Shown here piece after piece: positions 19,945 through 28,715 of a stretch of DNA of 64,000 nt. This stretch comes from Ochrobactrum sp. BTU1. GTDB lineage: Bacteria > Pseudomonadota > Alphaproteobacteria > Rhizobiales > Rhizobiaceae. The stretch is taken from contig CP076354.1 in NCBI GenBank assembly GCA_018798825.1, positions 806,001 to 870,000 on the forward strand, given 5' to 3'. Position 1 is the stretch's first letter; each line of letters starts with the position of its first letter. Below the pieces are notes generated by a model, which did no database searches, was not told the DNA's origin, and saw only the letters and a list, made by a program, of their open reading frames with translations. The position numbers were made by a program, and so were the translations under genes.

Positions 19945-20991
19945 TTAAGCGGGTGTTCGCATGCTCAAGGCCTTGCGGACTTCCGGCGCAACCTTGGTCC
20001 CGAACAGCTCAATTGATTTCATTGTATTTTTGTGCGGCAGATTGCCGAGGGCTGTCTGCAGCAAGAACCGGTCATGCTTGAAATAGCTATGCTGGCTCAA
20101 GATTTTGTCGACGATCTGTTGCGGGCTTCCGACGAGCAATGATCCTCGTGGTTGGCACATCGCATCAAATTGTTCACGAGTGGCCGGCGGCCAACCACGC
20201 TCACGTCCGAGTTTGCTCATGACATAGGCGTATGAACTGTAAAATTCGTCGCCAGCTTGTTGAGAGTTTTCAGCAATATAGCCGTGAGAGTTGATTCCAA
20301 CTTTGAGTTTTTCTGGTGCGTGTCCGGCTTTAAGACCTGCTTCGCGATAGAAATCGGTCAATTGCGCGAAACGCTCCGGATACCCTCCGATAATCGCGAT
20401 GGCGAGAGGCAGGCCAAGAAGTGCTGCTCGTCCCACTGAAGCGGGCGTACCACCCACTGCGAGCCAGATGGGTAAGGAATCCGGTAGTGCGCGCGGATAG
20501 ACACCACGTCCGTCAATTGCTGCGCGCATGGTGCCAGTCCAACTAACCCGCTCATTCTCGCGAATATTAAGCAACAGATCGAGTTTTTCGGCAAAAAGCG
20601 TGTCGTAATCGTCGAGATTATAACCAAAAAGGGGGAAGGACTCGATGAACGAGCCACGACCTGCCATGATTTCAGCACGCCCGTTGGAGATGAGATCAAG
20701 CGTTGAAAATTGCTGATAGACCCGCACCGGATCGTCAGACGAAAGAACCGTCACCGCACTGGTCAGCTTAATGTTCTTCGTGCGTGACGCTGCCGCTGCC
20801 AGCACGACAGGCGGTGCAGAAATCGCGTAGTCCGGGCGATGATGCTCGCCCAAGCCGAACACATCGAGGCCGACCTGATCGGCGAGTTCAATCTCTTCTA
20901 TGAGATTGCTGAGCCGTTGTTGCGGCGAAAGGGGGCGATTGGTTTCGGGATCAGGCCCGATATCACCGAAAGTATAAATACCGAGTTCCAT
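19945..20991 (-). CDS. LLM-class flavin-dependent oxidoreductase (luciferase-like)
   Basis: The 348-aa protein starts [16 protein letters not shown] and has the beta/alpha-barrel plan of bacterial luciferase-like monooxygenases, with [20 protein letters not shown] near residue 46 and [12 protein letters not shown] near residue 104 as flavin-site signatures. Enzymes of this family use FMN or F420; the substrate cannot be read from sequence. It is a single gene on the minus strand, convergent with dnaE. The next gene upstream lies 130 bases away on the same strand. Confidence 0.88.
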   Translation of the reverse strand: MELGIYTFGDIGPDPETNRPLSPQQRLSNLIEEIELADQVGLDVFGLGEHHRPDYAISAPPVVLAAAASRTKNIKLTSAVTVLSSDDPVRVYQQFSTLDLISNGRAEIMAGRGSFIESFPLFGYNLDDYDTLFAEKLDLLLNIRENERVSWTGTMRAAIDGRGVYPRALPDSLPIWLAVGGTPASVGRAALLGLPLAIAIIGGYPERFAQLTDFYREAGLKAGHAPEKLKVGINSHGYIAENSQQAGDEFYSSYAYVMSKLGRERGWPPATREQFDAMCQPRGSLLVGSPQQIVDKILSQHSYFKHDRFLLQTALGNLPHKNTMKSIELFGTKVAPEVRKALSMRTPA

Positions 20992-21089
20992 GGCGTTCCA
21001 TCGATCTGTTGGCTGTTGCGCTTTAATTAAGGCGCTTCATGCCGCTTGTTAAGAACGCACTGAAAGGTGATCGGGTTACCTTGAGGAAA

Positions 21090-21109
21090 CCGGGCGGTTG
21101 CCCGCCCGG
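21090..21109 (-). terminator. GC-rich hairpin after the SDR-type gene
   Basis: CCGGGCGG (21090-21097) pairs with CCGCCCGG (21102-21109) over a 4-base loop. It lies 12 bases past the stop of the minus-strand oxidoreductase gene. The downstream T-run is short, so termination efficiency is uncertain. Confidence 0.55.
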
Positions 21110-21121
21110 CAATCGATTGCC

Positions 21122-21763
21122 TTAGTATGCAGCGGTGAAACGCTTGCCGATGTGCTTGCCCTGTTCTGCTTCATCGACAATCGCAACAGCCAAATCTTCG
21201 ACGGAGATTTTGCTTTCGCCCTTGTCATCAAACACGGGCTCGTCAGCACCAAGACGATATTTTCCGGTGCGTTCGCCCGGCTGAAGAATGATCGCAGGCG
21301 AAACGAACGTCCAATCAAGGTCTTTTTCATCACGCAATTCGTTCAATGCCTGACGTGCGCCAAGTGCGCCTTCTTTCCATTCGGCGGGAAATTCGGGTGA
21401 ATCCACCAGCTGATGGCCATTGATGGCAAGGCTGCCTGCACCGCCGACTGCGATGAGACGCTTAACGCCAGCCCTTTTGGCAGCTTCGTTGATGGAGCGG
21501 CTGCCCTTGATATGGTTTTCGCGAATGTTGGCATCCGTCCAGCCGGGGTTGAAGGCTGAAATAACGATGTCGTGGCCTGCAAGTTGTTTGGCGAGCGCGT
21601 CAGTGTCGAATACGTCTGTCTTCACTGCTGTAACATTATCGAGTTTCTCAACCTTGTCCGTGTTGCGGGCGAGGGCCGTTACAGTATGGCCGCGAGATAC
21701 GGCTTCCTTGAGGACAGCAGCGCCTACAAAGCCGGTAGCGCCGATCAGTGCAATTTTAGCCAT
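21122..21763 (-). CDS. NAD(P)-binding oxidoreductase, atypical SDR family
   Basis: The 213-aa protein begins MAKIALIGATGFVGAAVLKEA, with the Rossmann motif GATGFVG at residues 8-14, and contains RLIAVGGAGSL near residue 102 and FVSPAIILQPGERTGKY near 154. These fit the NmrA/YwnB-like group of atypical short-chain dehydrogenases that often lack the catalytic Tyr-Lys pair. It is divergent from an HxlR-family regulator with a 296-base gap, a common arrangement in which the regulator controls the oxidoreductase. AAAGGAAAA lies before the ATG. Confidence 0.88.
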   Translation of the reverse strand: MAKIALIGATGFVGAAVLKEAVSRGHTVTALARNTDKVEKLDNVTAVKTDVFDTDALAKQLAGHDIVISAFNPGWTDANIRENHIKGSRSINEAAKRAGVKRLIAVGGAGSLAINGHQLVDSPEFPAEWKEGALGARQALNELRDEKDLDWTFVSPAIILQPGERTGKYRLGADEPVFDDKGESKISVEDLAVAIVDEAEQGKHIGKRFTAAY

Positions 21764-22059
21764 GACATTTTCCTTTTCAGTTAAACCTAGAGAAGTGATA
21801 TTTAATAATCAGGTTCTTTATGGTAACTAGGTAGTCGAGATGAGAAGCCTTGTGAAGAACGCACTTTTTCATGTTTAAGGTACATGGAAGTAACCGCGTT
21901 GCCGGCAAGAGCAGAAATCGCCGATAAAAACAGTAGGCTTTGGCGCGCGCATGACTCCCCCAAATGCAAAACGTCTTTGGGGAAAGAGGTGCCTGGAAGC
22001 GATGATTTAAAGCGTGCCGCCTGAACTTTGTTAAGTGCGATACGCTTTAAGGAGTAAGA

Positions 22060-22482
22060 ATGAAAAATACGACCGAGCCAAATGCGAGCTCGCCCTTATT
22101 GTCTTCAACACCCGCTTTTCAGGCTGATCCCGAAGGTGAGGGCTCATGCCCTATTCGCGAGGTGCTGGATCGCGTCGGTGATACCTGGAGCATTCTCGTG
22201 GTTTTCAATCTGCAAACGGGTTCATTGCGTTTCAACGCTTTACGTCGCGCGATTGAGGGCATTTCCCAGCGAATGCTGACCGTTACCCTGCGATCTCTCG
22301 AACGCGATGGATTGGTCGCGCGTCATGTACGTCCAACATCTCCGCCGGAAGTGACTTATTCACTTACCGAGCTTGGTCATTCTCTGGCCGTGCCGATTGA
22401 TGTGTTGGGCCAGTGGGCGGTTAAAAATCGCGAGGAAATGCGCAGCGCCCGTTCACGCTTTGATGCAGCTACAGAAGATTAA
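22060..22482 (+). CDS. HxlR-family transcriptional regulator
   Basis: The 140-aa protein has an HxlR winged helix spanning residues 28-115: CPIREVLDRVGDTWSILVV, FNALRRAIEGISQRMLT and LERDGLVARHV, followed by YSLTELG. HxlR proteins often sense electrophiles or oxidants through an N-terminal cysteine; here Cys30 is the only cysteine in the protein. A TAAGGAGTAAGA ribosome-binding region precedes the ATG at 22060. It is divergent from the SDR-type oxidoreductase gene, its most likely target. Its stop is followed immediately by the EcfG-type promoter of the next gene. Confidence 0.9.
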   Translation: MKNTTEPNASSPLLSSTPAFQADPEGEGSCPIREVLDRVGDTWSILVVFNLQTGSLRFNALRRAIEGISQRMLTVTLRSLERDGLVARHVRPTSPPEVTYSLTELGHSLAVPIDVLGQWAVKNREEMRSARSRFDAATED

Positions 22483-22507
22483 GGAACCTGATATCGGCGC
22501 GCTCGTT
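22483..22507 (+). promoter_or_regulatory. EcfG-type general stress promoter, GGAAC-N16-CGTT
   Basis: GGAAC at 22483-22487 and CGTT at 22504-22507 are separated by 16 bases, which matches the -35/-10 consensus of alphaproteobacterial EcfG sigma factors. It starts on the base after the HxlR stop codon and ends 27 bases before the DUF3008 start, giving a short leader. Confidence 0.7.
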
Positions 22508-22534
22508 GTTCTCTTGAAAAAGGGAGTAAGGATT

Positions 22535-22732
22535 ATGCCAGCAAAATCACAGGCGCAGCAAAAAGCTGCCGGTGCAGCACTCGCTGCCAAGCGCGGTGAA
22601 ATCAAAAAGAGTGAGCTGATCGGTGCATCAAAAGAAATGTATGAGTCGATGACCGAGAAGGAACTGGAAGAATTTGCGGAAACCAAACGCAAGGGCTTGC
22701 CGGAGCATGTTTCAGACAAGAAAAGCAGCTGA
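22535..22732 (+). CDS. DUF3008 family small stress protein
   Basis: The 65-aa protein is hydrophilic and rich in Lys, Ala and Glu, beginning MPAKSQAQQKAAGAALAAKR and containing MYESMTEKELEEFA, the DUF3008 pattern. No signal peptide or membrane segment is present, so it is cytosolic. GGGAGTAAGGAT lies just upstream of the ATG. An EcfG-type promoter lies 27 bases upstream, so it is probably part of the general stress response. Molecular function is unknown. Confidence 0.85.
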   Translation: MPAKSQAQQKAAGAALAAKRGEIKKSELIGASKEMYESMTEKELEEFAETKRKGLPEHVSDKKSS

Positions 22733-22748
22733 CTTTTAATCAGCTGCT
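22724..22748. terminator. Hairpin after DUF3008 gene
   Basis: AGCAGCTGA (22724-22732) pairs with TCAGCTGCT (22740-22748) over a 7-base loop. The left arm includes the DUF3008 stop codon. There is no clear T-run, so termination is possible but not certain. Confidence 0.5.
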
Positions 22749-22771
22749 CTCCAAGATTACAAAACTATAGC

Positions 22772-23194
22772 CTATTTTGCGCCTTTTCCGGGCGCAAGCT
22801 CAATAGCTTTCAGCTTGCCGCCGGTAATTCCACAGCGCAAAGTGATTGTATCCCACTGCGCACCGCTTCTATTGCGCGCTTCTCCCGGAACAGAAATCAC
22901 CGCAGAAACCTTGCTTGCGTCTTTCGCGCTGAATTTCGATGATTTGTCATTCGTCGTGGCTGCTGCAATGTCCGCTTTGGTGAAGCCAAGGCGGTCGTAT
23001 TTTTTGCTTTTCTTCACATAGTCATAGGCGCTCGCAATGCAGTCGGCCACCTGCGGCGATGCCTGCTGATCTTTTGCGAGCGTTTGGTAGTTTCCGGTAA
23101 AATCTTTCGAGCGCTTAGGTACCGCATCTGCATGGGCTGCGCCCGCAATTCCAAGTGTAAAAATTGCAGAAAGTATAAGTTGGGTCGATTTCAT
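22772..23194 (-). CDS. Secreted hypothetical protein
   Basis: The 140-aa product starts MKSTQLILSAIFTLGIAGAAHA, a clear Sec signal peptide with likely cleavage after AHA. The mature part has two cysteines (VADCIASAY and TLRCGITGG) that could form a disulfide, consistent with a periplasmic location. I do not recognise a named family. ATG 23194 is chosen because AAGGAAG lies 7 bases upstream and the signal peptide starts there, although the frame is open back to 23299. It ends close to and convergent with the DUF3008 gene. Confidence 0.8.
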   Translation of the reverse strand: MKSTQLILSAIFTLGIAGAAHADAVPKRSKDFTGNYQTLAKDQQASPQVADCIASAYDYVKKSKKYDRLGFTKADIAAATTNDKSSKFSAKDASKVSAVISVPGEARNRSGAQWDTITLRCGITGGKLKAIELAPGKGAK

Positions 23195-23301
23195 GGATCG
23201 CTTCCTTTGAACAGCTACCGCGCAAAGTGCGGTAAGCAAATCGATAATGACGATGCTATTAGAAACGCAGATTGGATTTTTTTGTGTTTTCCCCGTCACC
23301 T

Positions 23302-23406
23302 AGAGCGCATCCCGAAAAGTGCGAAGCGGTTTTCGGAAAAAGATGCGCGTAGAAACAAATGGATAGAGCACTTCCAATAATTCAATCAAAACAGGAAATG
23401 CTCTAG
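23302..23406. repeat. Bru-RS-like palindromic repeat, about 105 bp (copy 1)
   Basis: The element begins AGAGCGCATCCCGAAAAG, has an inner GCGAAGCGGTTTTCGG stem and ends GGAAATGCTCTAG. It is nearly identical along its length to the copy at 52991-53097. Size, intergenic location and palindromic ends fit the Bru-RS1/RS2 repeats known from Brucella. Confidence 0.8.
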
Positions 23407-23415
23407 CAGAATATC

Positions 23416-24414
23416 TTACTGGCAGATTCGAGCAAGGCAGGATTTGCCGTGACAGCCCTGATCCAGATGCATGTTTGTGCGATGCGCAGCATCGCCGTCG
23501 GGCCCGATCACAGTCATGAAAAGCTTGCAGCTCGCACCATGCACCGCGCGCCAGAAAGTTTTCTCTTTTTCAGACCCATTCCAGCCGCTTTCGAGCTCCG
23601 TCTTCGAGCCATCTGAAAACTTAAATGACATGATATCAAGCGCATTGGCGAAAGCGTGTTCTGACACTCGCCCCGTCGAAGCACCATTGACCTTGCGGCA
23701 CTGGTAATCCGAACCGGTGCCGATTTCAGTGATCTTGATGCTGTCGCCGTACACTTTCTTCGCGGCGTCACTGACATCTTTCGACCACTCAGCAAGCGTC
23801 ACAGCCATGGCGCAATTTGTCGTGACTGCGGTGGCGAATTTCAGCGGCTCGGTTTTTCCTATAGCTGTGAGCGATAGAGGCGAACGAGCGCTGCATTGCG
23901 GGCCATCTTCAATCGGTGGCAACAGTTTGCCCTCTACGTCTCCAGCCATCAGTGCAGGACATGACACTTGATAAATACGTTCGGGCTTTGCAGGGGGTGC
24001 TGGTGCGGGGGGTGGTTCAGCGCTTTCTACCGGTTGTTCTGGTTTTTTATCGGGAAGTGGAGCCTTTTCAGTAGGAGGTGTTTGAGTGGGCTCCGATTGT
24101 TCAGGCTGCTTTGCTGTTTCCTCTTCGCGGCGAGGTGATGGCGTCGGTAACGGAATAACCACGGGTGCGGGGGTAGCTGATGGGCTAGGCGCAGCAGGCA
24201 ATGCTTTTGATTGCTTTTGTTTGGCTATACGCTTTTTCTTCGGCCGCTTGTGGGAAGATGTGTGTCTGGCGTTACCGTTTAACATCCTTTCGATAAGGTT
24301 TTGCGCGTTAGCGCTCGAAAGACTGCCCCAGTTCTCTTGCGGAAACACCACAATCGCGAAAGTAGCGAAGGCGATAATCATCAGCCTTTGAAGGAAAGCG
24401 AAGGAAACGGCCAT
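23416..24414 (-). CDS. Extensin-like C-terminal domain protein, exported
   Basis: The 332-aa protein has an N-terminal hydrophobic signal segment (residues 5-25), a basic stretch (KRPKKKRIAKQKQ) and a long Pro-rich linker to about residue 155, then an extensin-like C-terminal domain. That domain has SEHAFANALD and HRTNMHLD, an arrangement like M15-type metallopeptidases, plus several cysteines. It probably acts at the cell wall or outer envelope; the activity is not proven. ATG 24414 is preferred to GTG 24420 because AGAGG lies 5 bases upstream of the ATG. Confidence 0.82.
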   Translation of the reverse strand: MAVSFAFLQRLMIIAFATFAIVVFPQENWGSLSSANAQNLIERMLNGNARHTSSHKRPKKKRIAKQKQSKALPAAPSPSATPAPVVIPLPTPSPRREEETAKQPEQSEPTQTPPTEKAPLPDKKPEQPVESAEPPPAPAPPAKPERIYQVSCPALMAGDVEGKLLPPIEDGPQCSARSPLSLTAIGKTEPLKFATAVTTNCAMAVTLAEWSKDVSDAAKKVYGDSIKITEIGTGSDYQCRKVNGASTGRVSEHAFANALDIMSFKFSDGSKTELESGWNGSEKEKTFWRAVHGASCKLFMTVIGPDGDAAHRTNMHLDQGCHGKSCLARICQ

Positions 24415-24803
24415 ATTCACCTCTTTTGATATCGGGCGCTAACGAGTAATGTTGAAAGGTGATATGTCGTTCCTTCACGCTTGATGGCAGAACGTTGCAA
24501 TTGGCTTCGATCAGACCCAGTTCGACGTGCTTCTTCTATAAATGATGCCTTGTGCCATTTAAGATCCGCTTTGAGCTGGCCAAATGGCTTAAAATCAGGG
24601 CTTCTGCCTTGACAAGATGACACTCCAATGACTAAAAGCCGCCATCGCTGGAGCCTAAACGCTCCGGCGTTTCATTTGACGTGTCCCGTGGATGAAGATC
24701 GCAGCTGCGCGCTTCATCCTGTCAGTCCTTGAAACCCAAGGGCAGAGGAGGGCGCGTTTCCTGTCAGCGCCGTAAGGTGCACTAACTTTTTAAAGGAAAT
24801 GCG
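24415..24803. other. 389-base gap upstream of rpsD, structured leader
   Basis: The right half holds two hairpins. CGCTGGAGC (24646-24654) pairs with GCTCCGGCG (24661-24669), with one T-G pair, and is followed by TTTCATTT, like a terminator. GATGAAG (24691-24697) pairs with CTTCATC (24712-24718) around a GCAGCTGC core. They may form a leader or end an upstream short transcript. No small ORF with a good start is visible in the left half. Confidence 0.45.
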
Positions 24804-25421
24804 ATGAGCAAGCGCGAATCCGCTAAGTACAAAATTGATCGCCGCCTTGGCGAAAACATCTGGGGCCGTCCGAAGTCCCCTGTAAACCGTCGTGAATATG
24901 GCCCAGGCCAGCACGGTCAGCGCCGTAAGGGCAAGCTGTCCGACTTCGGTGTACAGCTCCGCGCAAAGCAGAAGCTCAAGGGCTTCTACGGCGATATCTC
25001 GGAAAAGCAGTTCCGCAAGACCTATGACGAAGCAGCTCGCCGCAAGGGCGATACCGGTGAAAACCTCATCGGCCTGCTCGAATCGCGTCTGGACGCTGTT
25101 GTGTACCGCGCAAAGTTCGTTCCAACGATCTTCGCTGCACGCCAGTTCATCAACCACGGTCACGTCAACGTAAACGGCCGCCGCGTCAACATTCAGTCCT
25201 ACCGCCTGAAGGCTGGTGACGTTGTTGAAGTTCGCGAAAAGTCGAAGCAGCTCGTTGTTGTTCTCGAAGCTGTTGCGCTCGCAGAACGCGATGTTCCTGA
25301 CTACGTTGAAGTCGATCACAACAAGATGGTTGCGACCTTCGCACGCGTTCCAGTTCTCGGCGACGTTCCATACGCCGTTCAGATGGAACCAAACCTCGTC
25401 GTCGAATTCTATTCGCGTTAA
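24804..25421 (+). CDS. rpsD: 30S ribosomal protein S4
   Basis: S4 binds 16S rRNA early in small-subunit assembly. The 205-aa protein starts [21 protein letters not shown] and has the S4 RNA-binding domain at about residues 93-155, including [13 protein letters not shown] and [26 protein letters not shown] lies 4 bases before the ATG. It is monocistronic, with a structured leader upstream and a strong terminator downstream, which allows separate control as S4 is often autoregulated. Confidence 0.98.
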   Translation: MSKRESAKYKIDRRLGENIWGRPKSPVNRREYGPGQHGQRRKGKLSDFGVQLRAKQKLKGFYGDISEKQFRKTYDEAARRKGDTGENLIGLLESRLDAVVYRAKFVPTIFAARQFINHGHVNVNGRRVNIQSYRLKAGDVVEVREKSKQLVVVLEAVALAERDVPDYVEVDHNKMVATFARVPVLGDVPYAVQMEPNLVVEFYSR

Positions 25422-25456
25422 TTTTGAGCCTCTGGCTCATTTAGCTGAAATAAATG

Positions 25457-25487
25457 GCCGCCCTCGGTTTTCCCGAGGGCGGCTTTT
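25457..25487 (+). terminator. Intrinsic terminator of rpsD
   Basis: An 11-bp GC-rich stem (25457-25467 with 25473-25483) with a 5-base loop is followed by TTTT. It lies 36 bases past the rpsD stop. Confidence 0.92.
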
Positions 25488-25527
25488 CTGTATGTAAACA
25501 TAATCTCTCTTATTCGCAGGAAGCATC

Positions 25528-26418
25528 ATGAACGCTTTTGATCCTAACATCGGGTCAGATATCGCAGACGAAAACGGAGGCGATGGCTGCCACCCACTTT
25601 TCCGCGATGTGCCAGCCTCGGTTGAGTTCAACAAGCTGCGTAAACGTCTCCTGCGTCATACGCGCCAGGCTATCGAAGATTTTGCCATGGTAAAGCCCGG
25701 TGAGCGTTGGATGGTTTGCCTTTCCGGAGGTAAGGATTCCTACGGTCTGTTGGCGCTTCTGCTCGATCTCAAATGGCGCGGTGTGCTGCCGGTGGAATTG
25801 CTGGCGGTCAATCTCGATCAGGGCCAGCCAAATTTTCCGAAGCACATTCTGCCGGATTTCCTGAACAGCTACGGTATTAAGCATCGCATCGAGTATCAGG
25901 ACACCTATTCCATTGTTACTGAAAAGCTGCCTGAAAACAGCACCTATTGCTCCCTTTGCTCGCGTTTACGCCGCGGCAATCTCTATCGCATAGCGCGAGA
26001 AGAAGGCTGCTCGGCCGTTGTTCTCGGCCATCATCGCGAAGACATTCTCGAAACCTTCTTCATGAATCTTTTCCATGGTGGCCGTCTTGCCGCCATGCCG
26101 CCGAAGCTTCTCAATGACGAAGGTGATCTCATGGTTTTCCGTCCGCTCGCCTATGCGGCGGAAGAAGATATGGAAAAGTTTGCGACTGCGATGCAGTTTC
26201 CGATCATTCCTTGCGATCTCTGCGGTAGCCAGGAAGGCCTGCAGCGCAATGCAATGAAGGCGATGCTGACCGATATAGAAAAGCGTATGCCGGGCCGTAA
26301 GGACACGATGATCCGCGCCATGACCAATGTGCGCCCGAGCCATCTTCTCGACCGCAAACTGTTCGATTTCGCAGGCCTGATGGCAAATTCCGACGTGGAG
26401 AATGATAGTGCAGTTTGA
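25528..26418 (+). CDS. ttcA: tRNA 2-thiocytidine(32) synthetase
   Basis: TtcA inserts sulfur at C32 of certain tRNAs using ATP and a [4Fe-4S] cluster. The 296-aa protein has the PP-loop [10 protein letters not shown] near residue 66, the cluster cysteines in [10 protein letters not shown] near 140, and a third conserved cysteine in CDLCGSQEG near 229. AGGAAGC lies upstream of the ATG. It is followed by an IMPase-family gene that overlaps its last 17 bases, so both are likely translated from one transcript. Confidence 0.95.
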   Translation: MNAFDPNIGSDIADENGGDGCHPLFRDVPASVEFNKLRKRLLRHTRQAIEDFAMVKPGERWMVCLSGGKDSYGLLALLLDLKWRGVLPVELLAVNLDQGQPNFPKHILPDFLNSYGIKHRIEYQDTYSIVTEKLPENSTYCSLCSRLRRGNLYRIAREEGCSAVVLGHHREDILETFFMNLFHGGRLAAMPPKLLNDEGDLMVFRPLAYAAEEDMEKFATAMQFPIIPCDLCGSQEGLQRNAMKAMLTDIEKRMPGRKDTMIRAMTNVRPSHLLDRKLFDFAGLMANSDVENDSAV

Positions 26419-27235
26419 TGAAAAGCAGATTGATTGGCTGGCCGATCTTCTGGCAGAAGCAGCCAACGAAGAAATCATGCCTCGCTTTCGCCAGCTGGGG
26501 CAGGGCGATATTCGCCAAAAGACCTCTGCTGCCGATCTCGTCACAGAAGCCGATGTGAATGCCGAGCGCTATATCACGGCGCGCCTCAATGAACGCTTTC
26601 CCAACGCGCTGATCGTGGGGGAAGAGGCTTGTTCTGATGATGAGGCTTTGCTTGATGGGCTCGGTGATGCGGATCTTGCATTCACGATCGATCCAGTCGA
26701 TGGCACCTTCAATTTTGCTTCAGGTGTTCCCCTGTTCGGCGTAATGCTGGCGGTTGTTGCCAAAGGCGAGACAGTTGCCGGCATTATCTACGACCCAGTC
26801 GGCAAGGACTGGATTCTTGCTTCAAAGGGTAGCGGCGCGCATATTCGCCATGCCAATGGTTCAACGAGCCGCGTGAGTGTGGCTGAGCCTGTTGATATTT
26901 CGCAGATGACCGGTGCGGTTTCCTGGCAATATACTGTCGATCCGATCCGTTCGCGCCTTGCACGCAACCAGACGAAGTTTCTCTCCAAGATCGGCTATCG
27001 CTGTGCGGCACATGAATATCGTATTATCGCGACAGGCGGCGCGCATTTCGCAGTCTATAACAAGCTGATGCCGTGGGATCATTTGCCCGGTGCGCTTATC
27101 CATCAGGAAGCGGGTGGGTATCTCGCACGCTGGGATGAAAGCGACTATCTGCCGTCGCACACCGGTGGTGGGCTGCTGATTGCACCTGACAAGGAAAGCT
27201 GGAAAGCCATTCAGGCAGCTCTTTGGGAAGAATAA
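26402..27235 (+). CDS. Inositol monophosphatase-family phosphatase
   Basis: The 277-aa protein has all three IMPase metal-site motifs: GEEACSDD near residue 77, [12 protein letters not shown] near 98, and PWDHLPGAL near 225. The family includes inositol monophosphatase (SuhB), histidinol-phosphatase (HisN) and 3'(2'),5'-bisphosphate phosphatase, and sequence reading alone does not separate them. The start lies inside ttcA, overlapping by 17 bases in another frame, which suggests translational coupling. It ends at a strong terminator shared with the convergent MFS gene. Confidence 0.9.
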   Translation: MIVQFDEKQIDWLADLLAEAANEEIMPRFRQLGQGDIRQKTSAADLVTEADVNAERYITARLNERFPNALIVGEEACSDDEALLDGLGDADLAFTIDPVDGTFNFASGVPLFGVMLAVVAKGETVAGIIYDPVGKDWILASKGSGAHIRHANGSTSRVSVAEPVDISQMTGAVSWQYTVDPIRSRLARNQTKFLSKIGYRCAAHEYRIIATGGAHFAVYNKLMPWDHLPGALIHQEAGGYLARWDESDYLPSHTGGGLLIAPDKESWKAIQAALWEE

Positions 27236-27236
27236 G

Positions 27237-27266
27237 AAAAGCCCGCCATTTGGCGGGCTTTTTATT
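27237..27266. terminator. Bidirectional terminator between IMPase and MFS genes
   Basis: AGCCCGCCA (27240-27248) pairs with TGGCGGGCT (27251-27259); an A-run lies on the left and TTTTTATTTT on the right. It can serve both converging genes. Confidence 0.9.
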
Positions 27267-27272
27267 TTCTAC

Positions 27273-28526
27273 TCAGATTGGCTTGTTGTGCGGCTTGAAC
27301 ATCTTGCCGCGCTCAGCAATCAAAACGCAGATGAATGCGATGAAGCCCAGCACACAATAGCCTGCGGCGACCGGTGTTGTCGTTCCATCGAATGCCTGAC
27401 CGATGACTGCGCCGAGTGCTGCGCCGATGACTGTCTGTGCAAAGCCCAAAACGGAAGATGCCGTACCGGCGACTTCGCCCAGAGGCTCCATAGCCAGCGC
27501 ATTAAAGTTAGCCGTTACAAGGCTGAACGAGAACATGATGGTCATATAGATCGTCATCAGCATCCAGAATGGCACGGGACCGCTGAATGTCACAGAAAGC
27601 ACGACCCAAAGCAGGCTGAAGCCGACAAATACCAGCAGCATCGTCTGTGAAATGCGGCGCATACCGTAGCGACCGACAAGGCGGGAGTTGAGGAACGATG
27701 CGAGAGCAAGCGTCATGGCGACGGCAGCAAAGGCCAGCGGAAACAGCGATCCAAGTTTGTAGATATCAACAAAGATTTGCTGCGCCGAGTTGATGTAGCC
27801 GAACAGCGCTCCAAGAATGAACGAGGTGCCGAGCATGTAGAAGAGCGCTACGCGGTTGGACAGAACGATACCAAAACCACCGATTACACTCTTGACTGTC
27901 AACGGACGACGATGGCTGACGGGCAGCGTTTCGGGCAGGCGCAAATATGCCCATACACCGATTATAACAGCCATAAGCGCCATAGACAGAAAGATCAGAT
28001 GCCATTCACCGAACAGCATAATCAGCTGACCGGTTGCAGGGGCGACCACTGGCAGGATCATGAAGACCATCATGACGAGCGACATGACTTCAGCCATCTG
28101 ACGCCCGGCAAACTTATCGCGAACAACTGAAACGGCAATTACACGCGTTGCTGCGGCACCCAGTCCCTGCAATACGCGCAGAACAATAAGTGTTGTGAAA
28201 TCCGTTGCAACGGCTGCACCAAGTGCTGCGAGTATATAGATCAGCAAACCGCCAAAGAGAGGTAATCTTCTGCCGAAACGGTCGCTCAGCGGACCATAGA
28301 ACAGCTGCGATACGCCAAAGCCGAGCAGATAGGCCGTAATGACAAACTGTGCGTGATTTTCTGAGAGCACGCCAAGGCTGGCGCCAATTTGCGGCAGACC
28401 AGGCAGCATAATATCCACTGCCAACGCATTGATTGCCATGATCGCTGCAATGAGAGCGATGAACTCGCCGCGCCCGCGCATGGAAGTCTTCTGGTCCGGA
28501 GAACCATTTTGAATGTCGATTGGCAT
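27273..28526 (-). CDS. Bcr/CflA-type multidrug efflux MFS transporter
   Basis: The 417-aa protein has 12 predicted membrane segments. The order MLPGLPQIGASLGV after the first helix, LSDRFGRRLPLFGG between helices 2 and 3, and VLQGLGAAATRVIAVSVVRD in helix 4 are typical of DHA1-type Bcr/CflA drug exporters. The substrate is unknown. ATG 28526 follows GAGGAC with suitable spacing; the frame is open to 28553 without better support. The leader (28527-28645) holds two short inverted repeats, discussed in the findings. Confidence 0.9.
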   Translation of the reverse strand: MPIDIQNGSPDQKTSMRGRGEFIALIAAIMAINALAVDIMLPGLPQIGASLGVLSENHAQFVITAYLLGFGVSQLFYGPLSDRFGRRLPLFGGLLIYILAALGAAVATDFTTLIVLRVLQGLGAAATRVIAVSVVRDKFAGRQMAEVMSLVMMVFMILPVVAPATGQLIMLFGEWHLIFLSMALMAVIIGVWAYLRLPETLPVSHRRPLTVKSVIGGFGIVLSNRVALFYMLGTSFILGALFGYINSAQQIFVDIYKLGSLFPLAFAAVAMTLALASFLNSRLVGRYGMRRISQTMLLVFVGFSLLWVVLSVTFSGPVPFWMLMTIYMTIMFSFSLVTANFNALAMEPLGEVAGTASSVLGFAQTVIGAALGAVIGQAFDGTTTPVAAGYCVLGFIAFICVLIAERGKMFKPHNKPI

Positions 28527-28645
28527 TTGGGTAGTCCTCGATAAACGGCACACCGGTCAGGGGAGTGCCGGTGTAGTAGTCAGAATTTAGAAAACAGCGG
28601 CCCGGCAGCAGATGCTGCCTATGATGGCTATGCATCGGGCAATAG

Positions 28646-28674
28646 AAAAGGCGCCATGAAACGGCGCCTTTTAG
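28646..28674 (-). terminator. Intrinsic terminator of grxD
   Basis: AAAAGGCGCC and GGCGCCTTTT face each other around a short loop between about 28647 and 28672. On the minus strand it follows the grxD stop by about 40 bases and has a T-run, so it separates grxD from the MFS gene. Confidence 0.85.
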
Positions 28675-28715
28675 AAAAGGTGAGCTTTAAAAGCCGTATG
28701 AGGGGTAATTAATCC

